DNA of 64,000 nucleotides from OFTM10 sp964196195 (lineage in GTDB: Bacteria; Actinomycetota; Acidimicrobiia; Acidimicrobiales; Aldehydirespiratoraceae), in NCBI GenBank assembly GCA_964196195.1, contig CAXMSE010000027.1:33249-97248 (forward strand). The letters run 5' to 3'. The notes below the pieces were generated by a model, which was given only the letters and a program-made list of their open reading frames with translations, ran no database searches and was not told the origin of the DNA. This document shows, piece by piece, positions 25,699 to 35,700 of the stretch. Both the position numbers and the translations under genes were made by a program. Position 1 is the stretch's first letter; each line of letters opens with the position of its first letter.

Positions 25699-26454
25699 AT
25701 GAACGAGATCACCCTCGAGGAAGCAGAGGCGATCATCGACGCCGCAGCGCGCGGTGATGTGGCCGACGTTCATACCCTGGTCGGCGAAACGCTCGCCGAC
25801 CTCCATGCTCCGGCCACCGAGGTCGTTGATGGTGCGGCGCCGATCTTGATCAGCGCCGGCGGCGATGGCTTCACAGCTCGAATCGCACGGCGTACGGCCA
25901 TCGCCGCGTCGGCCGCGGTGTTGGGTCTGGCCGGGGTGGCGGCGGCCACCACGGTGGGGTTCGAGCTGCTCGACACCGGCGGCGACGATGGTCCCGAGTT
26001 GATCGTCGAGGAGATCGCGCCCGATATCGACACTGCTGCCATCACCGACTCCTCGGAGGGGTCCGAAGACGGCGCGGTCACACCGGAGGGCGATGATGCG
26101 CCGGCTGGTCGCGTCGAATCGATCGAAGGTGTCGATCCCACCGATGGGCTCGACGACGAAGAACTCGAGATCCTTTGCGACACCGCCACCAACCGCGGCG
26201 ACATCGCATCGAAGGTGGCGAAGGACAAGGTCACAGAGTCCGACGACAGTCCTGGCCGGCGGGTGGGCGAGGCTGCGAAGTCCGATTGTGGTGAAGGCGA
26301 CGGGCCCGGTTCCCAACCAGCCGAAACCGCCCCGGCTAGCGATGCCGACCCCGGGCTTATCGACGAGCCGGGCTCCCCGCGGCGCGGCCACGAAAAGGCC
26401 GACCCCCAGCCGAACGGCAGCGGCCGCGAGACCGCCCCGGGGCAGAACAGGTAG
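25699..26454 (+). CDS. Putative anti-sigma factor (single-span membrane protein)
   Basis: A 251-residue protein with a short helical cytoplasmic head (EEAEAIIDAAARGDVADVHTL), one hydrophobic helix at about residues 63-92 (AASAAVLGLAGVAAATTVGF) and a long acidic, low-complexity outer tail. Position directly after an ECF sigma gene and this topology are those of anti-sigma factors, but no HCC zinc motif is seen in the head, so it would be a zinc-free type. It is convergent with the ABC-F gene. Confidence 0.62.
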   Translation: MNEITLEEAEAIIDAAARGDVADVHTLVGETLADLHAPATEVVDGAAPILISAGGDGFTARIARRTAIAASAAVLGLAGVAAATTVGFELLDTGGDDGPELIVEEIAPDIDTAAITDSSEGSEDGAVTPEGDDAPAGRVESIEGVDPTDGLDDEELEILCDTATNRGDIASKVAKDKVTESDDSPGRRVGEAAKSDCGEGDGPGSQPAETAPASDADPGLIDEPGSPRRGHEKADPQPNGSGRETAPGQNR

Positions 26455-26466
26455 ACGGCCCGGAGC

Positions 26467-28050
26467 TCAGTTCGTCCAGGCTTTCGCCGGGTTGTCGATT
26501 TCGGTGACCTCGTTGTCTTCGCTGAAGGCGACGAAGCGGTCGAAAGTGCGCAGGAACCAGCGGTCGTGGGTGACGCACACGACGGTGCCCTCGAACACTT
26601 CCAACCCTGCCTCCAGGGCTTCGGCCGACGCGACGTCGAGGTTGTCGGTCGGCTCGTCGAGCAGGAGCAGGTTGGCGCCGTCGATCTCGAGCAGCAGGAT
26701 CTGGAATCGGGCCTGCTGGCCACCCGACAGGGTGTCGAACGTTTGCTCCGCGGCACCCTGGAGCTCATAGCGGCGAAGGCGTGACATGGCCGGTCCCCGC
26801 ATGATGTCGCGCTTGGCGAGGATGTCGAGCAGCACCTTGCCCTTGAGTTCGGGATGGTCGTGGGTCTGGTTGAAGAGGCCAGGCACCACCCGGGCACCGT
26901 GGCGCCATTCGCCCACATGGGCCACATCGCCACCACCGAGGAGGCGCAGGAAGTGTGACTTGCCGGTGCCGTTGCGACCCACCACCGCCACCCGCTCGCC
27001 GAACCAGATCTCGAGATCGAAGGGGTAGGTGAGGTTGGTGAGTTCGAGCTGCTCGACGATGACGACGCGCTTACCGGTGCGCCCGCCTTCCAGGCGCATG
27101 TCGATGCGCTGCTCCTTGGCGAGTTCGGGCGGAGGGCCGGCTTCGTCGTAGTGGCGGAGGCGGGTCTCCGCGGCGCGCGCCCGGCTGGCGTTGGCGTCGC
27201 TCATCGCGGCTCGACGCTTCTGTTCGCGCATGTGGGCGACGAGGCGCTTGCGTTCATCAGCCCAGCGTCGTTGTTCGTCGCTGATGAGGGCGATGCGGTG
27301 TTCACGGGCCTCCCGCCAGGTGGCGAACGACCCGCCATGGGTCCACGCGCTTTTGGCTTCCAGGGCCACGACCTTGGTTGATGTTTCGGCCAGGAGTTCG
27401 CGGTCGTGGCTCACGTAGAGAATCGTTTTGGGTGAGGCCTGAAGGCGCTGCGACAACCATTCCTTACCGGGCACGTCGAGAAAGTTGTCGGGCTCATCGA
27501 GCAGGAGCACTTCGTGCTCGGATCGAAGCAGCAGTTCGAGGGCCATGCGCTTTTGCTCACCGCCGGAGAAGGTCGACATCGATCGGGATTCGATCTCGCG
27601 CCAGGGGAGGTCGACCACCCGGTGAGCGCATTCTTCCCACAGCACCTCATGGTCGTAGCCGCCGGCGCTTTCCCAGTGCTCCAGGGCCGCGGCGTATTTC
27701 ATGCCGTCGTCGGATCCTTCGGCCATGCGGGCCTCGGCTCTGGTGAGTCGATCGGCGGCTTCACGGATGGTGGGGTTGGCGAGAGAGAGGTACAGGTCAC
27801 GAACCGTGGTGGAGCTGTCGAGCGAGCCCACCAGCTGGGTCATCACGCCGAGCGAGCCCTGTACCGAGATCGTGCCCGTCTCGGCGGTGGCCGTGCCGGC
27901 GAGGAGGCGCATCATGGTGGTCTTGCCGGCCCCGTTGGCACCGACGAGGGCCACATGGTCGCCCTCTCCCACGCGGAACGACACATCGTCGAGAAGGGTC
28001 TGGCCGCCGGGTATCGACCATCCGAGATGGCTGACCTGGATGGATCCCAC
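26467..28050 (-). CDS. ABC-F family ATP-binding protein
   Basis: A 527-residue soluble protein with two ABC domains. The first Walker A is GANGAGKT (37-44) and the first signature FSGGEQKRMAL; the second Walker A is GRNGTGKS and the second signature LSGGQQARFQ, each followed by LLLDEP. No membrane segments are present. A charged linker with RAAETRLRHY joins the domains. ABC-F proteins act on the ribosome, in translation rescue or antibiotic protection. The start GTG 28050 has TAGCTT on its strand (28062-28057) 6 nt upstream. Confidence 0.93.
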   Translation of the reverse strand: MGSIQVSHLGWSIPGGQTLLDDVSFRVGEGDHVALVGANGAGKTTMMRLLAGTATAETGTISVQGSLGVMTQLVGSLDSSTTVRDLYLSLANPTIREAADRLTRAEARMAEGSDDGMKYAAALEHWESAGGYDHEVLWEECAHRVVDLPWREIESRSMSTFSGGEQKRMALELLLRSEHEVLLLDEPDNFLDVPGKEWLSQRLQASPKTILYVSHDRELLAETSTKVVALEAKSAWTHGGSFATWREAREHRIALISDEQRRWADERKRLVAHMREQKRRAAMSDANASRARAAETRLRHYDEAGPPPELAKEQRIDMRLEGGRTGKRVVIVEQLELTNLTYPFDLEIWFGERVAVVGRNGTGKSHFLRLLGGGDVAHVGEWRHGARVVPGLFNQTHDHPELKGKVLLDILAKRDIMRGPAMSRLRRYELQGAAEQTFDTLSGGQQARFQILLLEIDGANLLLLDEPTDNLDVASAEALEAGLEVFEGTVVCVTHDRWFLRTFDRFVAFSEDNEVTEIDNPAKAWTN

Positions 28051-28076
28051 CCCGCCAAGCTAGTGGCCGGGCCGGA

Positions 28077-31000
28077 TCAACCCTCGATGAATAATGTTGC
28101 CGCGGGTCGATCGGTTCCGCCGATACTGCAGCCGAGGACGATCACCTCGTGGGGAGGGACGAGGCGTAGCCCGACGAGCCCGGCTTCCTCCGGCCCATAG
28201 AACCAAAGGCCGATCGGTAGATCGTCATCGACGAGCCAGACGGCGACCTCGACATCGGACTCGCGAACCACGTCGATGAGGACTTTCGAACCGGCGGGAA
28301 CCCTGGTTGCACCGTCATAGCTGCAGCCGGCTCCGGCGCCGATCGTGAGAGTCCCGGTGATCGCTGCGTCGTCTTCCAACACCACATCTAGTTCGGTCGC
28401 GACCACACGCGTCGCCTCATCACCGTTACACCAGAGCGTCCACGTGCCGCCGGTGGTGACATTCACCGAGCCCGCGTTGGCACGGCCGGGCCGGGCCGGC
28501 ACGGCAAGAACGACGTTGCCTTCGCCCGAGGATCCCGAGGACACCGCCACGACGCCGTCACCATCTGACTGATTCTCGAAATTGATTCGCAGCACGTCGC
28601 CCAATCCCACCGCTGGGACCTCGGATCCGACCGTGCACGTGGTGCCGTCCCAGCTGACTGCAACCGTCGTGTCGGCGGGAGGGTGGATCGTCGCCGCGGC
28701 ATCGGGGATGTGGGGCACGACAATGGAGCCGTCGACTACCTTGGCGCTGAGTTCGTCGAGCCTCTCGATGATGTCATCGGTGAGATTGTCACCGGATGTG
28801 GAGTATCCGACGGCCCCGTCGCTCAACCCGAGCGAGATCACTCCGGGCTCCAGGTCACCGGACGTGAAACGGTCGATCCCTACCCGCAGGGCGAAGTCGT
28901 TGCGCTTGATCATCGAGGTGAGGACGTGGTCGCGGACGCCTCCTCCCACTGCGAGCCATTGATCGGTGTCCACGCCGATTACCCACCGCGTCGGGCCTCC
29001 GGACTCGGTGATCTCGTCGGCGACCGCGGGGATGAGGTCGCCCGATTCGCCGGCCGCGTGGAACACCACATCGGCGCCCGCGTTGTAGAGAGCCCGGGCA
29101 CCCTCAGCCCCCTGCTTCGGACGGGTAAAGACAGAGACGCCCCCGCCGTCGCCGACGAGGAACAACGACACGATCTCGATGTTGGGGTTGACGTGGCGGG
29201 CTCCGGCTTCGTAGCCGGCGCGGAACGGATCGATTATCTCCTGGCGCCCCCCGAGGAATCCGATGATGTCGGTCTCGGTGGTGAGGGCCGCGGCCGCGCC
29301 GGCCAGGAAGGATCCGTCGGCGGCATCGATCGTGATCGTCGTGAGGTTGTCGATACCGAAGTCGGCGGGGAAGTTGTGGAAGGCCACGAACCAGGTGTCG
29401 GGATGATCGATCGCGATCTCCGGTATGGCACCCCCCACGTCTTGACTCGAGACGATCAGATCGGGACCGGTAGCGGCCAGCGCTTCGATCTCCTCCGCCG
29501 GATCGCTGACCGGCTCCAGGAGCACGGCGTCGAAGTCGAGCTCCAGTTGCGCTTGCGCCCAACCCGCTCGCATCTGCACCTCGATGGCAGCGTCGGGGCC
29601 GAACGGTGACGCCGCGTAGGCGATTCGGGGACGCGGGTCTTCACCCCCGAACAGCCAGGCCGCCGCGCCGCCGCCTATCAGCGCGACGACGACCACAACC
29701 AGTCCGTAGGTCCGGCGCCGCACCCGACCGGCCATCGCCTGTTCTCGTCCGGTGCGCTCGGCTTCGTCGCGGTCGGCATCGTCGCGGGCCGCCGTCGACT
29801 CCCGGATGAAGGTCTGTTCGGTGGCGGAAAGTTCGAGGGTGGCGGTGTCGGCCCAGGTCTCGTAGTCGACTAGGCGCTGGCCGACGAGCAGATAGTCGGG
29901 GTTGCGGTCGGCTGTGTTCCACTCGTTCATGGCGGCAACGAGGGTGGAGTGGCGGACGATGTCGCTGCCGGCCTCGTCGATCCACCCTCGCAGACGGGGC
30001 CATTCGGTGAGAAGGGCCTCGTGGGCCACCTCGACGGTGGGGGAGCCGGTGACCTGATCGCGATCGAAGGCGAGCAGGCGTTGGGTACCGAACACCTCGA
30101 TCGCCCTTTGGGTGGCGACGAGGTCGCCCGGCATCGAGGTGAGTTCGGAGGCCAGAACCCGCCGCCGACTCCAGTCGCGTTCACCGCTGATCGTGACGAG
30201 GCGTAAGACGAGCTGGCGTGCGGCTATCTGTTCGTCGTCGCCCAGCTCGGCCCACAGGTCCTCGGCCCGTTGAGCGAGGGCGCCGCGAATGCCCCCCATC
30301 GCGGTGTAGGCGTCGAGGGTCACGACGTCGCCCTCTCGGCGGTCGAACAGCATCGTGAGCGTGTACTGGAAGAGGGGTAGGGCGCCGGGCTGGCCGATCA
30401 CATCGGTGAGCAGGGTGGCAAGAAGAGTGGGCTCCATCGCCACGCCGGCTCGCCGCATCGGCTCGGCCACGGCTGTCTCGAGTTCATCGGTCGACAGTGT
30501 CGAGACATTGACTATTCCGTCGCCGAGACGCTGGGCCAGGTCGGGGTAGCGCAGAGGTCGCTCATAGAAGTCGGCTCTGAGTGTGAGCATCACCATCACC
30601 CGCCCGCGAGGGTCGTCGAGGGCAGGGCCGAGCAGGTCGATGAACGCCTGTCGTTCGCTCTCGGCCTCCACCAGGGTGAACAGCTCCTCGAACTGGTCGA
30701 TCACCAGCAAGAGGCGGCCCCGGTCCGGAATCACTCGGAGCGCTGCTCGCAGCAGGCCGTCGTCGGGCTCCGCGAGTTGCTGCTTGAGCGAGTCGGGGGC
30801 ATCGAGGGTCGATCGCAGCAGAGCCGCCTCCAACTCGATGAGAGGATGGGCGCCGGGAGTCATCTGAGCGACGAGCCACAGGTCGGAGTCGGTGATGGCC
30901 GCCTTGCGGATGGCAGGCACCACCCCGGCCCGTACGGCACTCGACTTGCCCGAACCGCTGGCCCCGACGAGGGCAACCAAGCGGTCGCCTCGATCGAGGC

Positions 31001-31886
31001 GGCGGACCACGTCGGACACGAGGTGGTCGCGGCCGAAGAAGTCGTCTGCGTCGTCCTCCCCGAACGAGCGCAAGCCCTTGAACGGGTTGTGGCGGACGGT
31101 GTCGCCCAATGTGGCTTCGCGCCGTCGATCCCCGATCACCGGATCATGGAGGAGGATCTGTTCTTCGAGGCGACGGAGTTCGGGCGACGGCTCGATGCCG
31201 AGGTCTTCGCCCATCGTTCGGCGCTGGCGATCGAAGGCCCGGAGCGCGTCGGCCGCTCGGCCCGACTGGTAGAGAGAGCGCATTAGAAGGGCGACGAAAC
31301 GCTCCCGGTAGGGGTTCTGGGCCGCCAGCGTCTCCAGGGTGCCGATCTGTTCGCGGCCCCGGCCCTGGCGTAGCTCGGCATCGGCTCGGATCTCGAGGGC
31401 TTCGAGGCGCAGCTCCTCTATGCGGGGTACTTCGAGGCGGGCGAACTCTTCGTCGTGGAACTCGCCACATGGTTGGCCTCGCCAGTGCGAGAGCATTTCG
31501 TCGACGTGGGCGGTGACCGCGCCGGGGTCGCTCTGGAGCAGCTGTCGTGCCTCTTGGAGATCGGCCTCGAAGCGGTTGAGATCGATCGAGGAAGGATCGA
31601 GCTGGAGGAGGTAGCCGTGGTCGCGGGTGAGGAGCACGCTGCTCTCGCCGTGGCCGTCTCGATCGGGCTCGAGTGCGGATCGCAGGCGGGAAATCACCGT
31701 CCAGAGAGCCCGCTCCTTGTCGCCGGCATCATCGCCCCAGAGTTCCTCCAGGATCCGGTTGGTGGTCACCACCCGATTGGCGTGGAGCAGGAGCAGACAC
31801 AGCAGTGCCCGCTGCTTTCTGGGGCCGAGATCGATCGGCTCACCCTCGTCGACCACCTCCAGTGGTCCGAGAAGTCGAAACTCCAT
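28077..31886 (-). CDS. SARP/BTAD regulator fused to NACHT-like ATPase, TM helix and BMP-like ligand-binding ectodomain
   Basis: A 1269-residue multidomain protein. Residues 1-95 are a SARP winged helix (GPRKQRALLCLLLLHANRVV), 100-245 the BTAD helical domain (MGEDLGIEPSPELRRLEEQIL), and 265-700 a STAND/NACHT-type ATPase with Walker A GASGSGKS at 308-315 and Walker B RLLLVIDQFEEL at 391-402. A single TM helix lies at about 727-747. After it comes a BMP/PnrA-like periplasmic-binding-protein domain (about 755-1035: ARPRIAYAAS-like start, GFLGGRQEII, GYEAGARHVNPNIEI, NAGADVVFHAAG), then a beta-rich C-terminus. Topology puts DNA-binding and ATPase parts inside and the ligand-binding part outside. 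It looks like a one-protein sensor-to-DNA regulator for a nucleoside-like ligand. ATG 31886 starts MEFRLLGPLEV, the family start. Confidence 0.88.
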   Translation of the reverse strand: MEFRLLGPLEVVDEGEPIDLGPRKQRALLCLLLLHANRVVTTNRILEELWGDDAGDKERALWTVISRLRSALEPDRDGHGESSVLLTRDHGYLLQLDPSSIDLNRFEADLQEARQLLQSDPGAVTAHVDEMLSHWRGQPCGEFHDEEFARLEVPRIEELRLEALEIRADAELRQGRGREQIGTLETLAAQNPYRERFVALLMRSLYQSGRAADALRAFDRQRRTMGEDLGIEPSPELRRLEEQILLHDPVIGDRRREATLGDTVRHNPFKGLRSFGEDDADDFFGRDHLVSDVVRRLDRGDRLVALVGASGSGKSSAVRAGVVPAIRKAAITDSDLWLVAQMTPGAHPLIELEAALLRSTLDAPDSLKQQLAEPDDGLLRAALRVIPDRGRLLLVIDQFEELFTLVEAESERQAFIDLLGPALDDPRGRVMVMLTLRADFYERPLRYPDLAQRLGDGIVNVSTLSTDELETAVAEPMRRAGVAMEPTLLATLLTDVIGQPGALPLFQYTLTMLFDRREGDVVTLDAYTAMGGIRGALAQRAEDLWAELGDDEQIAARQLVLRLVTISGERDWSRRRVLASELTSMPGDLVATQRAIEVFGTQRLLAFDRDQVTGSPTVEVAHEALLTEWPRLRGWIDEAGSDIVRHSTLVAAMNEWNTADRNPDYLLVGQRLVDYETWADTATLELSATEQTFIRESTAARDDADRDEAERTGREQAMAGRVRRRTYGLVVVVVALIGGGAAAWLFGGEDPRPRIAYAASPFGPDAAIEVQMRAGWAQAQLELDFDAVLLEPVSDPAEEIEALAATGPDLIVSSQDVGGAIPEIAIDHPDTWFVAFHNFPADFGIDNLTTITIDAADGSFLAGAAAALTTETDIIGFLGGRQEIIDPFRAGYEAGARHVNPNIEIVSLFLVGDGGGVSVFTRPKQGAEGARALYNAGADVVFHAAGESGDLIPAVADEITESGGPTRWVIGVDTDQWLAVGGGVRDHVLTSMIKRNDFALRVGIDRFTSGDLEPGVISLGLSDGAVGYSTSGDNLTDDIIERLDELSAKVVDGSIVVPHIPDAAATIHPPADTTVAVSWDGTTCTVGSEVPAVGLGDVLRINFENQSDGDGVVAVSSGSSGEGNVVLAVPARPGRANAGSVNVTTGGTWTLWCNGDEATRVVATELDVVLEDDAAITGTLTIGAGAGCSYDGATRVPAGSKVLIDVVRESDVEVAVWLVDDDLPIGLWFYGPEEAGLVGLRLVPPHEVIVLGCSIGGTDRPAATLFIEG

Positions 31887-32053
31887 GCCTTGCGATCCCC
31901 TCATTACCTGATTGTAGTTCTCCGGCCCGGATCCGGCTCTGGTGACCGTGATCAGGCGACCTTTCAGCCAACTTGCAGGACCTTTCTTCTTGGAGGACAG
32001 AACCGCAAGTTCCCTATAGGCGGGGGGAAAGGTGAATTTCGGACGGTGTCTGC

Positions 32054-32725
32054 ATGCACCGAATCCTCATCCCAGTCATCGCCGCAGCTTCGATCCTCGT
32101 CGGCCTCTATCCCGCACCGCTCCAGGCCTCTTCGAATCCCCGGCCCGTCACCACCCTTGCCCCGGTGATCACCTTCGGGGGCGGCTCGTCGGCGCAGCAG
32201 CAGGCGGTCCTCGTTGCCGTCGACCGGTTCGCCTCGGTTTCGATGGAACTTCCCGACCTCGACATTCGGATCCACGACGACTTCACCGGTTGTGCCGGCC
32301 ATCACGGCTTGTACCACCGGGAAGGCGATGTTGCGGTGATCGATCTCTGCTCAGACCGCGAGATCCTCCTGTTCCACGAGATCGGCCACGCCTGGGAGCA
32401 GTTCACGCTCGCTGACGACGATCGAGACGCCTTCCTTGAGCGGACTGGAGCCGAGTCGTGGAGCGATCAGGCCATCGCTCACCACTTGAGGGGTGCCGAG
32501 ATCGCCGCCGACAGCATCGCCTACGCACTCATCCAGCGTCCCGGTGTTGCTCTCCAGGCCCGGCCCCTGGATCTGTTCGAAGCTCTCGTCGGCAGCGAGG
32601 CGCCGAGGGTCGCAGAGCTCGAGGTAGAAGCGGCTGAGAGTGCCAACACCGCCGACCACGCCATGGATGAGGATCAGCTCTCGGCCCAGGCTGCCTACGC
32701 CGCCTGGCAGGCCGACCAGGGCTAG
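32054..32725 (+). CDS. Secreted protein with HEIGH zinc-binding motif
   Basis: A 223-residue protein with a signal peptide (ILIPVIAAASILVGLYPAPLQAS) and a domain whose centre is LFHEIGHAWEQF near residue 113, an HExxH zinc signature. Two preceding Cys (FTGCAGHHG and IDLCSD) could form a disulfide. A later AEIAADSIAYAL with Glu may provide the third ligand, as in gluzincins. It is divergent from the SARP receptor gene and lies just upstream of gdh. Substrate unknown. Confidence 0.75.
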   Translation: MHRILIPVIAAASILVGLYPAPLQASSNPRPVTTLAPVITFGGGSSAQQQAVLVAVDRFASVSMELPDLDIRIHDDFTGCAGHHGLYHREGDVAVIDLCSDREILLFHEIGHAWEQFTLADDDRDAFLERTGAESWSDQAIAHHLRGAEIAADSIAYALIQRPGVALQARPLDLFEALVGSEAPRVAELEVEAAESANTADHAMDEDQLSAQAAYAAWQADQG

Positions 32726-32793
32726 TCGAGGCGTGACGCCAATTAGGGCCCGCATCCGGTCGCGGTGTCGTCGAACGAGTAGCGTCCTGCGAG

Positions 32794-35700
32794 ATGGTTG
32801 ATCTCAATATGGGAGACCGGGCGACCGCGGAGGTCATCGACCGCGTTGTCGCCTATGGCAGCGATGTCGCCGGGCCTGGCTCGAACGTGGACGAAGCATT
32901 TCTGCGGTGCTACTTCGCTCACGTGGGCGGTGCCGACCTGCTCGATCGTCGCATCGAAGATCTGTTCGGGCGGGCAGCCGAACATGCTCGCCTCGGTATG
33001 GAATGGGAGTCGGGCTCGCCGACTGTTGTTCTCCAGAACCCGAAGATCGATGTCGACGGGTGGGAGAGCGATCACACCATCGTGATGCTCGTCACCGACG
33101 ACCTTCCTTTCCTCGTCGATTCGGTCACCATGGAGCTGAGCCGGCTCCAACTCGGGATTCATCTGGCGATCCATCCGATCCTCATCGATCTGCGCTCCGA
33201 GGATGGAGCCTTCGCCGACCCCCGCGATCATCACGACAGTGAGGCGGGCCAGGCCTCTTTCATCTCGATCGAAGTTGATCGTCAGACCGATCCAGATCAG
33301 ATCCAGGCAATCGAGGACAACCTGCGTCGGGTGCTGGGCGATGTGAGGGCCGCGGTCGAGGACTGGTCGGTGATGCGGCAGAAAATGCGCGACATTGCCA
33401 ACGCGCTGATCGACGAAGCTCTGCCGATCCCGGATGCAGAGGTGGAAGAGGCCCACGAGCTGTTGAGCTGGCTGGCTGAGAACAACTTTGTATTCCTCGG
33501 CTACCGCGAATACAGCCTTGCCGACGACCACCTCATCGCCTATCCCTCATCCGGACTCGGGATCTTGAGGTCGAAGAATGGAGAAGAAGCGCGCGGTCGC
33601 CCGCTCAGCGAGATGGCACCGGCGGTACAGGCCCGCGCCACCGCGGCGGTGCTGCTCAACATCACCAAGGCCACCTCCAAGTCCACCATCCACCGAGCCG
33701 TTCATCTCGACTATGTCGGCGTGAAGACTTTCAATGCGGCCGGTGAGGTCAACGGCGAGCGCCGTTTCCTCGGTCTCTACACGATCGAGGCCTACTCCCA
33801 GTCGGTCACACGTGTGCCCCGCCTGCGGCGCTTGGCGAGTGAGGTGCTCGAGCGAGCCGGCTACCCACCCGGTGGCCACGACGAGAAGGCGCTTCGAGCC
33901 ATTCTGGAGGCCTACCCGCGCGACGAGTTGTTCCAGATCGAAACCGACGAATTGTTCGAAATAGCGATGGGGATCGCGGCCTTGCAGGAGCGGCGTCGGG
34001 TTCGAGTCTTCGCTCGATCAGAGCTCTTCGGCCGGTTCGTGACGGTGATGGTCTACATGCCGCGCGATCGCTACAACACGGTGGCCCGCACGGGAATTCA
34101 GGATCTGCTGCTCGAGGCCTACGGAGGATCGAGTGCCGATTGGACTACAGACATATCGCAGAGCGTGCTGTCGAGGACCCTCTTTCATCTCCGGGTCGAC
34201 AGTGGCCACGTTGCCGTGGTCGACGTGCCCGCCCTCGAGGCACGAATCGAGGCCTTGCTGCGCGACTGGCTCGACGACTTCGTGGCGGAGTTGGTGCATG
34301 AGGAAGGCGAGCACATCGGTGTCGGACTCGGTCGCACTTACGCAAAGGCCTTCTCCCAGGATTATCAGGGCGCGTTCTCGCCGCGTATCGCTATCGCCGA
34401 CGTCCAGCAGATGGAGGGTCTGGGCGACAACGGCCAGTTGAGTCTCAACGTCTATCGCGAGCCGGGCCAGCCCAGGAATGCCTTCAAACTGAAGCTCTAC
34501 CGGCGCGGCGAGCGGGTATCGCTCACCGCGGTCATGCCCACTCTCTCCAACCTCGGCGTGGAGGTCGTGGACGAGCGGCCCTACGAGGTGCACCCCGAGG
34601 GGCAGGAGTCGATCTGGATCTACGACTTCTGGCTCGAGTATCCCGATCTCCAGCTCGACTTCGGCGAGGTAGCGGAGCTGATCGAACAGACTTTCGACGC
34701 GGTCTGGTGCGGCGATGTCTCCAACGATGGTCTCAACCGGCTTGTGCTTAGCGCGGGGATGGGCCCACGAGAAGTGGGGATCCTGCGGGCCTACGCCCGG
34801 TATCTGCATCAGGCCCGGCTGGGTTACACGCGCCACTTCGTCGAGAACACCTTTGTCGACCACGCCGATGCGGCACGACTCCTGGTGGAGCTCTTCGGCG
34901 CCCGATTCGATCCCGACCGAGACGACCGCGAGATTGCCGCGGCCGCGATCACCGAAGAGTTCTTCGCCCAGGTGGAAAACGTCACAAGTCTTGATCAGGA
35001 TCGCCTGCTGCGTCGATTCCACAATCTGATCGCCGGCACCCTTCGCACCAACTGCTTCCAACTCCACGACCGCGACAACGGTGAGACACCTCCCTACCTG
35101 GCGTTCAAGCTCGACCCGAAGTCCATCGACGATCTGCCTGAGCCCCGACCCCAGTATGAGATCTACGTCTATTCGCCGAGATTCGAAGGCGTGCACCTGA
35201 GGTCTGGCGCCGTGGCGCGCGGTGGGCTGCGTTGGTCGGACCGGCTGGAGGATTACCGCACCGAAGTCCTTGGTCTGGCGAAAGCCCAGATGGTGAAGAA
35301 CGCGGTGATCGTGCCCTCCGGCGCCAAGGGCGGCTTCGTGCTGAAACGTCCGCCCACCGACGGCGATCCCGCCTCACTGCGCGAAGAGGTGGTGGTGTGT
35401 TACCAGTTGTTCGTGTCAGCCCTGCTCGACATCACCGACAATCTGGTCGGCACCGAAGTCGTTGCCCCGGCCCGCACCGTTCGCTACGACGGCGACGACA
35501 CCTATCTGGTGGTTGCCGCCGACAAGGGCACCGCCACCTTCTCCGACATCGCCAACGAGCTGGCCATGAGCCGTTCGATGTGGCTCGGCGATGCGTTCGC
35601 GTCGGGAGGGTCGCACGGCTACGACCACAAGGCGATGGGCATCACCGCCCGCGGTGGCTGGGAGTCGGTGAAGAGGCATTTCCGCGAGCTCGGCCGCAAT

